Assembly (NCBI GenBank): GCA_013400975.1
Contig: WBMZ01006396.1
Location: forward strand, 1-64,000
DNA length: 64,000 nt
From: Atrichornis clamosus
Taxonomy: Eukaryota; Chordata; Aves; Passeriformes; Menuridae
Direction of reading: 5' to 3'
Under the pieces are notes generated by a model that saw only the letters and a program-made list of their open reading frames with translations, was not told the DNA's origin and searched no databases. Positions 26,716 to 40,984 of the stretch are shown piece after piece. The stretch's first letter is position 1. The number at the start of each line of letters is the position of its first letter. Position numbers and translations under genes: made by a program.

Positions 26716-29694
26716 CTGGAGAGGGAAAAAAAAGGAAGAAAAAGGGCATAGATGTGGCAGAATGAAAATCAACAACATAGCCCAATGAATTCCAACTATT
26801 TCTGGTTTAAAAAGAAACAAAATTAAAACCAAAATCAATAAAATTTTTCTGTGTGTAGCTTTTTTTTTTTCTTGGCAATTGTATCAGATTGGACTATGAA
26901 TAAAACTTATATTCAGGTTCTTCCCCCATAATTTATTTGAGCAAAAGCAAAAAGACTTATTCTAAGTTACAGTATCACTTGGAGAACCATCTGGTTTAGC
27001 AAATGCAGACAGAATCATCTATGGTTCTTTTTTAAGCTGAAACAACAACATGAATTATCAAATGTGAAATGTAAGTTTTCTTAAGCTTAAGGATTAGAAG
27101 GACGTCTTTCCATATGTGTGAAACTAGTGAGTACTTCAGTGTTTGGGATGAAATGCATCAGGTGGCATATCCAGTACACTTAAGAAAGAAGGTAGGAGGC
27201 ATGAAGAATCATAATTTCATCATGTTCTTTCTCTTTTTTGTATGCTCTTGTGAAGATCTGTTAGTGATAACACAGAAGAGAGAATTTAGACAAAAATCTA
27301 AATTATATCTGATTGTAAAAAATCTATCTTAATCAGATAAATATTTATGTTTACAATATGAATATGATAAGGTTCTGTAAATTCAAAGATAACAATTTGC
27401 TAATGATTTCAAAGTTTGCAAAGCCAATTTCTTCATTAGCTACAATAAAAGAGCCCTCTGAGTACTTTAAAAGTCATACATTCCTGTTAGTTTCACTGAA
27501 GAAAACACTGAATTCAGTTTTATTTTTGCAACTATCCAGCCAATATGGACAATAGACAATATGAAAGATGAACTTTACCAGCTCTTATCTACTTTCATCA
27601 ATATTGATTTCAGGAAATAAACCATTCAAATATATCTTCATAGTTAAAATTTGATAAGAGGAATTGTTCTTAAATAATAAACAGGTTGTTTAATAGATAA
27701 TCTGTTATGTAGTTCTGTTCTGTAATGCACAAGTATTTTTTGCCACACAAAAAGCAAATTTTGCACCTTAAAACAAAGTGTCTCGAATTTTTAATGTTCT
27801 GTTAGTGACTTGTGGGATAAAATTTCCATGTCACATGAAATGGAATGGATATTACAAAGGAACTGTATCATTTTAAAGGCCTGAGTATTTTAGCATTAAG
27901 GATTTAAAAATCAGTTTACTGTATGTTTCTCATATTAAAAAAAAAATAGTTGTAACTATCAAAAAGCATTCAGGCATTCTTAAAATAACTGACAGAATCA
28001 CATTTCAGGATGCATCAGTTACAATACTCAAAACATAACTTTGGAAGTATGGTTACAAATAAATATATTTTGTTACTCGGTGCTTATACAAAACAAACAT
28101 ACCTGCTTTTGCTATACATGAGAGAATCCATTTCTTATCTACAAGCAACACCCACTTTAATAACACTGCACCCCCTTATCAGTTCTTTGTTGAATTTTCT
28201 CCTAAGTAGTCATTATATAAAAGCATGAGATTCTAACAAATTAAATATCTCCAAATGCCTGACACTGAACATAGTAGAACACTCTGCCCTAACAGATCAG
28301 AACATAGATTTTAATTGTTTTACAGCTGCTCATTTTTTTCTTGACTTCCTTTATGAAGGTCTGAATAAATTGCTATCAATGCACTACTACAAAGTGGCAT
28401 GTAGTTCTTGGCTATGCTCCATTTTTAGCTTAGAAAACTCATTAACTGGAGAGCCTTTCACTTCATATTAGGAGAACACGGTACAGTTCTGACCTGGTCC
28501 GACATTATGGACATAACTGAGGTGCAGAGGAGCAAACACTAAACACGTTTCATTCCCTTTTTTTCCCTAATGAGTTTCATAACTGCCTTTGAGTTACCAA
28601 AACTATTCTATATGACCACCGGGTACATTAGGTCACTGAAACACAGCAGTTATCTACACTACACAACCAGCCAGTCCTACTCTGGCTTCATGCCAACTAC
28701 CAACTGAGATGCAACAGTCAATATTAATGCAAAAGAGACAATTAATAACAGAGCTTTTTGTGCTCTTTTCTGTATTATTAAAAAAAATTGCTGGAGTCCT
28801 CATTAAATGTGAAAAAAATACATAGAAGTGTCTATCCTGAGGCTCAGTTTTAAGAATCAAGACAAAATCTTGTCTTAATGAGAACTGTTATTTAAACAAG
28901 CTGAGGAGGTGTTAGGACTATTAAAAGCACATGATCAATTAAACTGCCATAGCTGGTATTCTTGGAAATTATCTGATCAAAAGGCAAAACTCCAAACAGT
29001 CTTTTTCAAAATTATCAACTTTTTCTCACTGCATTAGAAAAATCAATATGATTTCTAGGGTTCTCAGGGAAAAAAACCCCACAAAATGGTTATATATGCT
29101 TGTAAGAGACCATATAAAGATAAGATAGTCAATGCTGAACTTCTTAGTATTGTTTTACCAACTTACCAATATATATATTTTCTTTTCAACAACCAAATTC
29201 AAATATTCCCACTGATATTACAAAACCAAATAACGACTCTTTTATGTAAACTATTAATTTTAATATAAGTGCCAAATAGTACTTTGATTGTGACATGTGT
29301 AGAACACCCAACACATATAAATCAGCTTCCATAAGTATTATCTCTTTACTTTCCATATATCTCTCTATAAATTGAAGACCTTTCTATATAGATACAAAAA
29401 AAAAGGAGAGGCCAATGAAAATGCCCAACACAAATTATATTCATGGTTTTATATTTTGTCACCTAACATTAAAGTCAAAATTAAATGTTGCAAGCTATAG
29501 TCATGAATGGTATCCAGAAAACTAATATTAATAAGTTGCTACATCTCTATATGATGAGTTAAATATTAAATTTAGTTCTTATCTTTTTCTTCTTACATTC
29601 TGGTGTAATACAGAGGTATCACCTGCCTTATATTCTACATTAAATTTTTTAAGGAATTAAATAACAGGAAAGGGTCTATTGAATACCTGAATGG

Positions 29695-30060
29695 ATGATT
29701 TTGGAAGAAAGTTTCTGAGATTCATCTAGACTCCCCTGCTCAAAACAGGTTCAACTTAAGTTTTCTGAGGTCTGTGTCCAGTCTGGTTTTAAGCCTCTCA
29801 AAGATAGAGACAACAATCTCTCTGGACAATTTGTTCCAGCACCTGACCACCCTCAAATTTTAAAAAAGGAGTATTTTCTTATCTTCAAGTGGAATGTCAT
29901 GTAGTTTAGTTTCAGCACACTGCATCTTTTCTTGTCACTGGATACCCCTGAGAATCCTGTCTCCATTTTTTCTCACTCCCTTTTATCAATTATTTACACA
30001 CATTGGCAAGAACTTCTCAGAGCCAAAACTGTTTTTTCAGCATGCCAAGCAGAAAGGCAG
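29695..30060 (-). mobile_element. Old CR1 LINE fragment
   Basis: The reverse complement of a CR1 3' region of an older type. Stretches such as CTGGACAATTTGTTCCAGCA and CCTGACCACCCTCA are recognisable, with heavy divergence afterwards. Boundaries are approximate. Confidence 0.7.
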
Positions 30061-30177
30061 TTTACCCGGAATCTTAAGACTTCCAAAACACCTGTCTATC
30101 CATTAGAAAATCATGTCGGTGGCTTCATTCCAATCTAGCTCAGCTAGAAGCTCTGGAAAAATGCCAAAGCTTAACAA

Positions 30178-30284
30178 AAGCACATGGTGTGACTATTGGG
30201 GATGATCTTGTGCAGGGCCAGGAGCTGGACATGATGATCCTTGTGGGTCCCTTTCAACTCAGCATATTCTATGATAAGCAGTAA
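30178..30284 (+). mobile_element. Short CR1 3' end
   Basis: About 105 bp of CR1 3' untranslated sequence: TTGTGCAGGGCCAGGAGCTG, then ATGATCCTTGTGGGTCCC and CATATTCTATGAT. It belongs to the same tail type as the element at 59195-59782 and the SINE tail at 50595-50658. Confidence 0.8.
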
Positions 30285-31544
30285 TGTAGATGAATTCCAG
30301 AGCAGAACAGATTTCAGAAGAAGCCATATTTTTACTTTTAGACATCTTCCTTTTCAGCAGAAAAGCACATTAGTCCTTTTCAGTCCTCTGTATTTTGTAA
30401 AAAAAATTTCAGATAATATCAGTCAGAGCATCACCTTTGCTACAGATCCAGGTAGGTTTGCAGAAAAAATTGCAATATTTAAGATACAGCAGAACTGCTT
30501 TTTCCTCAGTGGTTCAGTCAAAGCAACAGGAATCCTAAACTGAACCTTTAGCTACAGTGTGCCCATCATTCAGCTGCCTCTTTGACAGGTTCTTGATGAG
30601 AAATGACAAGACATCCAGTGAAGTTTAGGTCACCCTGTTAGCCATACCACACATGCAACAATGGTCCATTCTACAGTAAGAATTTATGTTGTCTAGTGCA
30701 TTCAACCAAATCAACTAACAGCCTGAGAAATCACAGTGCTCAGTGACAAATTTATTCCTTGTAATCTAGAGGCTATTGGATCACCTGAAGTAGTGAAATG
30801 AGAGCTTGCTTTCAATACATGCACAGCTTGAAATTTAGAGCACCAACACACACCACAAAGCTCCAAGGACATATACTTCCAGTCACCACAAAGGCTTCAA
30901 ACACTCATGTTTCTATCTCTTCTTTCCTCATAAAAAGATAAGTTTTTTCTTTTATATTTTGAAAGTTTAATATGTTCTTTGCTCAACAGACAGCTATCTG
31001 ACACATTTTGCCAGCTCAAAAGCTATTATGAGTTTATCTCTGAAATTCTTCTGGTGCTATTAGTTCTCTGCTTTCATATGCCACCCCTAGATAGTCTCCT
31101 CAAATTTTTACCCATGCACCCATCCTCTCCCGTAAATTCACTGGGGGCTGCCTTTACTATGATTTTCATTATTCCCTCCCTTCTTTATTCCTAGAACTCT
31201 CCATTTGGAACGAATCAAATGTGACACAGATTAACTAATTAGAGATCAGGATTGGTGGTAGCCTGTGCTGCAGTGTTTGTGCTGAGATAACAATCTTGCA
31301 GGATATGGGACAGCTGATGAGTAGTCAGGACTCTGAATTTTATGAGAGGAAATTTTCAGCTGATTAGCTGTTTAAATTAGATTTCAGTCCCATTTGCAGA
31401 TGAGATCCCCTAGGAAACTGCCTTCAGGGAAAAGGGATCTTAAAAATCTGGCAGCTCTTTAAGGACATTTGTATTAGAGCACAGAAGTTCTTGATTTCCA
31501 CATGTAAGAAATCAGGTAAAGAAAGCAGGAGATGGCTTAGTAAG

Positions 31545-33131
31545 TATCTTCTGGGTAAACTGAAGTGTAAGAAGGAAATGCATAGGCAAGGAACAAGGGG
31601 CATTTATCCTGGAAAGAATACAGGATGCTGTCTGGATATGTAGGAATGGGATTAGGAAAGGTAAGGACCATTTGGACCTTAATTTGGTAAGAGATGCAAA
31701 GAATAAAAAGGGATTCTACAGGTATGTTGGCCACAAAAGTAAGATTAAAGAAAATGCACCATTGCAACAAATAAGATAAAAGAATTGGCACCAAGCGACA
31801 GAGAGAAGACTCAGGTATTCAATAATCTTTTGCCTCCATTTTCAACGCTAATCTCTCTTCCCACATCTCTGAATCTCATGCTAGGGACTGGGGAAATGAA
31901 GTCCTTCCAATCCTAGGAGAAGGTAACGTTTAAATCCACCTGAGGAACCTGAACATATCTAAGTCCATGGAACTCCATGAGATGCGCCCAGGAGCCAGAG
32001 GGAATTGGCTAACGTAGCTTTTTAGCCAGTCTCGACCACAGCTGAGAAGTGATGGCATCATGCAAAGTTCCCAGTGACTGGAAGAACGAAAATGTCGTGT
32101 GCATTTTTAAGAAGGGCATAAAGGAGAACTGTGGGGCTACTGACTACTCAGCCTCACCTCTGTGCTAGGGAAGACCAAATGGAGATCTGTAACAAGTGGT
32201 GTCCCTCAGGGTCTAAATGGGGACCAATACTAATTAGTATCTTCATCAGTGACATAGACAGTGGGACCGAGAGCATTCTCAGCAGCTTTGCAGATGATTC
32301 CAAACTGAGTGCTGCAGTTGATTCATTGAAGGGAAGGGATGGCATCCAGAGGGACTTTAACACGCTTGAGAAGTGTGTCCATGTGAACTTCATGAAGTTC
32401 AACAGGGTCATGTACAAGGTCTTACTCTTGGGCCAACACAATCACCAGCATCAATATAGGCTGGGGGAGGAATGAATTGAGAGCAGACCTATGGAGAAGA
32501 TGGTGGTGGGTGAACAATTGGACATGAGTCAGCAATGCCCACTTGGAGCCCAGAAAGTCAACTATAACCTAGGCTGTGTAAAAAGTAGCAAAGTCAAGGG
32601 AGGTGATTCTGTCTCTCTACAATGCTCTTGTGAGAACCTTCCTAAAGTACTGTACTCAGCTCTGGGGTTACCAGTACAAGAAAGACATGGACCAGTTGGA
32701 TGGTGATAAAAAATGCCCATAGGCTGAGATAGTTGGGGTTGTTCAGACTAGAAAAGAGAGGGCTGTGAAGAGACTTAGTTGAGTTTTTCAGTAATTAAAT
32801 GGAGCTTATAGAAAAGATGGAGATACTTTTTACAGGGTTCTGCAGTGACAGTAGTTCAAGGGAATAATTTTAAATTGAAAGAGGGTAGATTCAGGTTTGA
32901 CATAACAAAGAAATTTTTTACAATGAGGGTGGTAAGACACTGGAAGAGGTTGCTCAGAGAAATTCTGGATGCCCCATTCCTGGAAGTGTTCCAAATTCAG
33001 GTTGAAAAGGGCTTTGAGCAACTTGATAAATTGAAAGATCTCCCTGTCTCATGGCAGGTGGGTGGGCTGGACTAGGTGATCTCTAAAGATCCCATTCAAC
33101 CCAAACCATTCTAGGACTCTGTGATTCTATG
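31545..33131 (+). mobile_element. CR1 LINE, longest copy, internally deleted
   Basis: About 1.6 kb, from a region upstream of the reverse transcriptase to the 3' end (GGACTCTGTGATTCTATGA). The stretch at 32186-32450 still reads through the polymerase motif region: VPQGS is altered to CPSGS, then FISDIDSG, the catalytic FADD box and KLSAAVDSL. Sequence between the motif before this (ending near CAGCCTCACCTCTGTG at 32150) and the region at 32175 is missing compared with the usual order, so part of the reverse-transcriptase core is deleted. Later stops and frameshifts make it inactive. Confidence 0.85.
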
Positions 33132-33137
33132 ACTTTT

Positions 33138-33400
33138 GCCACTGCTTGGATAAAGCCCCCAGCTTTGTGCTGACCCAGCAGTTCATCCTGAGCTGGGTGT
33201 CACTGGTTTAACCCCTGTGTTGAGCCTCAGTGACTGCTGCATACCCTACCCAGCTTCAGCTCTGGGAATAGCCCCTCCAGAAAGGGGTGACACCGCTGTT
33301 CCTACTCTCACTGCCTGAAAAACCACAGCCCTTTGAGTTGGGAGGGCTTGGGGCCAGAGCCAGGCTGTAGAAAGAAAGAAGTGGGCTATGACAGGGAAGT
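33138..33400 (+). repeat. Unidentified dispersed repeat, copy 3
   Basis: Starts a few bases after the CR1 3' end at 33131. It matches the reverse complement of 2165-2430 over most of its length, including CTGAGCTGGGTGT (33188) and CAGCTTCAGCTCTGGG (33251), and shares blocks with 15130-15310. Confidence 0.6.
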
Positions 33401-36400
33401 GGCCAAGACTGAGGATGAAACTAGTTGCTAAATCTGTTCTGCATTACAAAAGTAATATTAGTTTTCATTCCACTCTTTTTTTGCATAGTCTTTAATTGAG
33501 ACATATATAATAATCTTTATGAATAATAGCAATGGAATAGAATTTCTACATGATTGAGACAAAGTCATAAAGGATAATAATGGCAAAGACTGTAATTCCT
33601 ATTTCTTTTATTGCTGCAGTTAAGAAGGCAGGAACAATTAACTCCTGAAAAAAAAATGCTGTGTTATAAACCTGACCTTTACTGAGGTGTGCCACAAAAC
33701 TTTTGGTTAACATGAATAACAGGAAGATCTTTTCCACACCAGTGCTTTCTACTTCAAACTCCTGAACTGAATCATACAGCATAGCTCAGGTGTGCAACCA
33801 ATCCCCAAGGTCCACCTGACTGTTGTAAGGAGTGCTGGCCACTGGGAAGATACTGCAGTATCTGAGCATAGGGGACTATAATATTTTTTGGAATGGCATT
33901 TTTCTTGTTGCCTGAGAAACTCTTAAGTTATTAAGTTATAACTCTTAAGTTAAAATTAAAATTTTAATTAACTCTTAAGTAAAAATAGATATATTTCATT
34001 GTCGTTTATATCAATTCAGTCAATGATGGCATGTCAGGTCAGGTATAAGACTTTCAGCTTTGCTTTTGAGAAATACTAGGACATCGTTCATTATTACAAT
34101 TACTAAAAGAGTTATCACCAATTTTTTGTAAACTGAGTTATCAATTTGAGCACAGAGACTGAACTATCCTCTCCTCTTCTCAATCTGGTTCAAGAAAGTG
34201 CTATTAAATTACCCCAGTTCTAGTTAGTCAATAAGGAATTCAAGGATTGCCTGTCAATCTGACAATGGGAAGTTTCATTAGCAGTGAAATAAAGAATAGC
34301 TTAATTTGATTTCAGTGATGAAGTTCAGGGCATAAAGAAACTAAACAAAGGAAGAAATAGCTAAAGAAGCTCATCCATTATCATGTGGTTTTGATTCCTC
34401 AGTACACTCATGCCTGCCATGACCAAACGATAAGTATATTTCTGAACTGTGTACAGCAAGAAAATGTCCATACAGGAAGAAATATCTCCTTTTACCCTCT
34501 CACCTCTCTCCAAAGGATTAAGCAGTAAGTGACCAAAGAACAATTTGTCCATCACAGGGTAAATTGATAGGTGAAAATCTATTACACAAATTAAATTATA
34601 AAAGAAAGTTCACCTGCCTTTATTATCTGTTTGAATAATAATAGGAAGCTGAAATCAGGGAAGACAAAATTGTTACTTTTGTCATATACACATGTACTAT
34701 TTTTTAGTTTAACTGAGATGGAGATACTGGCTTATGGGAAGTATATACACCTGCAGTCTACAGGTTGAATCTGAAGTGGTGGCTAAAACAGCACAGATAA
34801 AGTACCAGGGCAATGGCACCAGGTAGTAACAGACATGCATGGATGAACTCTTTATTGTGCGCCTGGTAATTGTAAGTGTCTGAGAAGTCTGCCTCATTGA
34901 ATGCAAAATACATGTAGCAGTATGATGACTAATAATATATTTCTGAATGAGAAATCAGAAGGATTAGCTCTTTTATATAAAAAACATAAAGGACAGTACA
35001 AGTAAATAAAAAATCTACAAATATGAATATGGTGAACCCCTTTGGCTTGCTCTTAAGCATGAAAATAGAAGTGGATATTGACCCCAGAGTGGAGGAAAAT
35101 TATTTAGGACGTATATTGTTGGAAAGAGAGATAAAACAATTAAGTTTCTGCTGCTATAATGATGTCTAAGTGTGTCTTTTGCATATGTAATGCATACAAA
35201 AAAACTTCCGAAGGCTCATATAATTTTCATTCCCTTCCAGTTTAATTGCTTCAGCCTTTTAATCATTGCTCTTTTTCTCATTTTTAGGATATATTTTCTT
35301 TCTTCTGTATACTTTCCTTCCATATTTCTCTGCTCAGCCACTTCCCTTTGGTAACAGTAACTAAAATTTATTCCTAATATTCAGTGTATTCAGGAACATT
35401 ACACCACAAAAAAAAAAACCTAACCAAAACAAAACCCAAAAATATCTTAGAGGAACATATAGAGAAAGGTGTATTTGTTTGCTTTCCATATATTTTCCCT
35501 CAATCATCTATTTGAATCAATGAGTTAACGCAATCACAAGGTAACATTCAGCTCAATGAGACAGCAAGCTGCCTTTCAGCTTTTACTTTAAGCTGTGCTT
35601 CAACTACAAGGCTCACATTTCTGTTTCAGGAAAGAGAATTTTACATCCTACAAAGGGATTTATACTTTCAACTCCCAATTTTTTTAAATGCAGCTTTTTT
35701 CCTTTCTCCATTTTCCTGAACAAGAATACAAGATACTTCTTATATGAGGCTGGATGCAATGTTCAGACTGCTGGACTCCGGAGATGAGGCACACACTCAG
35801 TTCCTTTTCAGATCAAACTATTTGCTTACTTATCTCAGGAAGGATAACACAGCAATTCATCCTATCTACAAAGCCAGATGAAATTACATTGTTTCTTGTT
35901 TCAGCTGGTAAACGTTAAAATAATAAAAAATCATTAGTAAAACTGTCCCATTAGAAGGAATGTTTGTGCTGTAAAAGCACAAATACTGAATAATTAGAAT
36001 ATTTTTAATTAAGGAAGAAAACAAAATAACTAAAAACTGTAATAAGTAAAACTCAAGATTATTGCTTTTATGGCAGCATCTCTCAGGCCATGTGGTTTGG
36101 AACCAGAAAATAAAACATGATTTTGTATCAGCAGTCTTGTTCATAGGCAATGATCATGAGGAAAACAATTGTTGAAGTTCCTACCCATCAGTCTTGCCTA
36201 CTTAAATTCCTATGCAGCAGATATTCATTACAAAATACAAGAAAATTACTCCCATGTTTTGGGAGCATTTTTTACTTTTGCTGTACAGTTTTAGTTATTA
36301 TCTACGCTGCTAGAAAAAATTACTTATCATGTTCAAATTCTTTTCAAACAAATTATAAAATATTTAAAAATACGGAATTATCCCTTAAAATTTAGGAATT

Positions 36401-39001
36401 CCCTTCTCCCAGACTGCCTAAGACACACAAAAATGGTATCATAGTCATAAAAATTTTGGAATGCAGCTTAGCAAATTAGCACACAACACGGGGTGAAGAG
36501 AAAGAAAGGTCAGTTTAAATTTGTGTTCAGTGTGTAAAACAGCAGTTCTGAGTAGCAGCATTAATTTCTTGAATTACTGCAGACCCCCATCTAGAAGGTC
36601 TATGCATTTTGACGTGTGAAGCTGCTCTTTTGAGTAACATCCTCTATTAACTAAACCCACTTTAGTCTTCCTTCTGTTCCTGACAAAATACAAAGGGAAA
36701 AGGACATAAATTCCTTTATATCTTACCATCCCTTGTCACTAACATCAAGAGTTGCATTCTTTGCCTACGTGTCCTTGATCCCTCACTGGAACAAAAATCA
36801 GTACAACAGAAAAAAGGTAACTCAGGATTTCACCCAGCAATCTGAGAGAAAATATGTAATTTGCAGTCTTTTTAACAGGCAACACTTCTCCAAAGATTTT
36901 TCAAAGAGAAAACCCTTAATTTGTGAAAACAGAGCATCAGTAAATCAATTCTATGGTGAAGAGTAAGTGAATGTTCTGCCTCTCGTATCTTGGGTGGTAT
37001 TGATTCAGTTTGGTAGAGAAAAAAGAAGTATTATTTCATTCCTTCAAGAATCAGAGGAAATCACTTGTCATGTGGCTTCCAAGAGTTACAGCAAGTTAAT
37101 CTGTTAGACTCAGGGGTTGAATAGTTGAATAAATCAGCTATCTGTATGTCTCGCCATCTTTCAAGGATTCTGAATAAAAAGCTTCCATCTCCCTACTTGT
37201 CTGCTTGCTTGTGCTCCTCCCTCTTAATTTAATGCTGGTCTTTGAAGACTACTGGGTTTATTGCTGCACCTATGGAAACTGGTATCTTCAGCACTGTTTC
37301 CCCTTGGAAATATCTTCCTCTGTGTGAGATTGCAGTGTAAGAGGCCTAGTTGTTATGGAAATTAGGTCAATGCCTTTTCTCAGTTTCTATTGCTCTGATA
37401 TTTTCTGAGAGTTACAGGTAACGCTTACAGTGTTTTAGTACATTGGTTTTGAGACAAGTCCTCTTTGACCTAAGAAATCTGAAAAGAAGAATGCTGCACT
37501 GAAAAACTAGAAGCCATCACCTGAATGCAGGTAACAGCCCCTTCAGGAGAGACATTTCTTAAATTTGGAAAGTTTAGCAATGCAGCAGTAGTTCTATCAA
37601 TTGACCTTAAAGCTCTTCTCCCAGCATACAAAGATGGCACTGATTACAGAAAAGAAAAATGAACTCTTTGGATAGTGTGCTCAGTGGAAGGGACTCTGCT
37701 CTGAGAGAGTAAAGGAGATCTTTCCTGGTCTGTTCCTTCCACCATGGGTAACAAAAAAAAAGACCACATAAAGGCACTTACAATCGCAATTGTTAATAGC
37801 AATAATTAGCATGGCAACATGAAGTGCTAGAAAACATGCTGCAACTCTGAAATTTTATGAAGCACAAACAATACAAATCTAACCCTGAAGATAGATTGCC
37901 TTGACATTTAGAGAATGTGACATAATGGACACTAATTCAGAAGTCTGCGCAAATGACCTCTGCATAATGATTTGAATGGATGAGACAAAGAAATATTTAT
38001 CTCCCTCATATATCAGACTGTCTTTGAACTCTGCAAGTCACTTAAACAAGAGGTCTCTATCAGTTTCATTTTGTTTGGTTTGGTTTTTTCCTGATGTTCT
38101 ATGGCTAATTTTTGAGTTACTTTCAGAACTCTGTTGACGTTTACCTTGGGTCTACTCAAGCTCCAAGTAAGGTAATCAAGGAAGAAACTCTATGTCTGTG
38201 CCTCAATCTGACATCAAAGCACTAACTGATCCAAGAATGGAAGCAATGGTGTAAGAAAACATGTATTTGAACAATGGGACTAATGTATTTCTTTTTTTTT
38301 TTTCCTTTTTTTTTTTATTCCAAACACAGAACACATTGAACACTTTATGCCTAGAACCAATTAAGTGCTTATAAAAAACCGATAATCAAGGAAAGATATG
38401 GTATTTAGTGTGACAGAATAGATCAGATCATCATGACATCACTTAACCATATAGTATCAATGTTTATATATTTTAAGAGCACTATTGAAACATTTTCAAC
38501 ATTCAGCAGAAGTCATGTTAACTTCAGCATGACTGAGTTATAAACTCAGATTTTCAAAGGAGTGTATAGGAAATAAAACATTTGGAAAGGCTAGAGAGTG
38601 TCATAATTAATACTGGCAGTCTAGAAAATACTTTAGAAATAGGCTAAGAAGCAGAGATGTCTCTGTTCTCACATTTTTTATTAGAAGAGAAAGAAAAGGA
38701 GAAAGGATTTGCACAAACTGACCTTCATTAATATCCCGAATTATAATCTCTTACCATTCACCTAATGGAGTAAGATGATTGTAACTTCAAACAAATAACA
38801 GAGGCAGTAAAATTTCATCTTCCAAGACTAAATTTCCCCAAGATCACCTAACACAGATCTTGCTTAGGTTAGCCTAAGAATAATTACATAAGTTAACCCT
38901 TGAAAAATTTTATCAAGGAGTGTTACAACTTCAAAGCATATAAATGGAAAAAGAGCAAAATTAAGCATCATTAAGTCAAATAGTATTTTGCAATGTTAGA
39001 A

Positions 39002-39027
39002 ACAAACAAACAGGCAAACAAACAAAT
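39002..39027. repeat. (AAAC)n microsatellite, interrupted
   Basis: About six AAAC units with one GGC interruption in the middle. Confidence 0.8.
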
Positions 39028-39393
39028 ATATCTGCACTGCTCAAATACTGCAGTCACACATGAGGTAGCTATTTCTCTTCTGCAGATTTTGTTACAAAAC
39101 CAAATTTGACTTGTCATGTCCTGGCAAACAGTGTTTCAAAAAATAGCTTTGTCCTTACAAAGATTATTGTTCTGATATAAGCTATAAAGCAAACAACAAA
39201 AATTATTTTCAGTTGGTCTCCAAGAGTCAGTTATGTCTTTATCTACCTTTGATATCTAATGTAATATAAACAATCCAACTTTCCTCTATGGGTGTCTCAC
39301 TGAGTTATTTCAATAGAGCAAACCTATGAAAATTTTATGACTGTCCCTTCCAGATAGGGAATGAACAAGTCCAAGAGACATATATATAACAAT

Positions 39394-39455
39394 ACTTATG
39401 GATGCTCATAAGGAGGTGTGATTTACTTATGGATGCTCGTAAGGAGGTGTGATTT
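39394..39455. repeat. 31-bp tandem duplication
   Basis: Two units starting ACTTATGGATGCTC at 39394 and 39425, differing at one base (A versus G in CTCATAAGG/CTCGTAAGG). Confidence 0.95.
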
Positions 39456-40984
39456 TTATATTTGTGGTCCCTTTTCTTTGCTTGTGACCTTTGAAGATAA
39501 AGGCTCCCTTTTATAACTCAGATAGATTTTTTTCATATATCCAAACTGGCATTTGGTAGAAGAAAATATGATGTTTACAGATTCTGCATTAGCCAGCTTG
39601 CTCTTGCTGAAGAGTGAGCACTGGTTCATGGAGGACCTCTAATAGTGTACTATCTGTAATTACAGTCTAGGTAAACTCCTGTAATGCTTCTATTGATCTA
39701 ACAGAGCACAACAGTTTAAATCCCAGACAAATCCAAAAAGACTATTAACTGAAATTTTATTACCTGTAGAAACTAGTGGTGGGGAATCCAGTGTTGATTT
39801 TCTAACTGTGTTGTGCATCGTTTGCTTATACTAGAACCATTTAATGTAATTTGTACATGTGTACATATATTTCAATTGCACTGTCATAAATAAGCAATTA
39901 CTTCAAAGATGCAGTAGTTTTAGCTCAATAACATACTTTTTCAAATGTGTTTTCTAAATATACAATAATTCTCTTCTCCAAAATGATTTTGTAGTTTCTA
40001 GACCATTCTTTTTTTTTTTTTAAAGGAAATTTTGGCTGTTATAATCTGAAAATCAGTCTCTGCTTCAAAAGAAAATGCCTCATAATTGAAGATGAAACCT
40101 TGCTGTTGTTTTGACTGTGAAGCCATTTCAAGACAAAATAAACACAGCTAACATCTTGACATTATAACTGACACAATTAATTTACAAAAATTTTGACCCT
40201 TGACCACTTTAGAATTGCTTTAAGAACATAGGTAAAAGGAACAACACCTATGAAACCAATGAAATCTCCTCCAAGAAGTGAAACATGTAGGTTTTACTAA
40301 TGATCTTTCAAATCAAAGGAAAAAGTACGGTTTTTATAGTAATGAGAATGGGATCTACATCCTGTCCTTTTATGTGAAACTGTTTATTACTGATTTTTCA
40401 TGGTTCAAAAGGATATAATGTCAGTCCGTAATATCAGCAATGCCCATAATCCTAGAAACTTTTTTCCTTTGTGCATGTATTAGGCACTGCTGATGCATGA
40501 AATATCTAATCTGTAGCTAACAAAGACAAATGGTTTTCCCATTCATTTCTAATGAGCCATTTTTAAAGTGTCAGCAGCATTTTTTGTTTGTTTGCTTGTT
40601 TAAACTTCCTATTTTACTAAGGTTTTCCAGCCTAAAAAAGTGAATGTTGTTTTAGGGAACAGTTAAACGAAGGGCAAAAGAGCAAGCAGGAATGAGTCTA
40701 TTACGAATCATGTGCAACAGAAGTATTATAATGTTAGGATTAGAAATAATGAGGTAGTGAAATCTGTCTTTAAAATTTTTCAGACATTCTTTTTGTGTTG
40801 CCTGTCTCATTTCTATCCATTCTAGTTTTAATTCTCACCACCCCACACACATCACACCCCACCACATCCCATCCAAGAATACTTTGTTGTGGCAGCATAT
40901 TTGTTATTGCCCAAAACTGTAGCTACAAAAGGCAAGCCGTTGAATTTCAGTTTTAATATCATTGCTACATAATATGATGTGAGG

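Noticed and set aside
30130..30178. A second SINE head (TAGCTCAGCTAGAAGC resembles an A box) before the CR1 tail at 30178
   Set aside because: No anticodon loop or B box at proper spacing; the similarity is limited to one short box and may be chance.
32154..32441. A 95-codon minus-strand open frame
   Set aside because: It is antisense to the readable CR1 reverse-transcriptase segment on the + strand.
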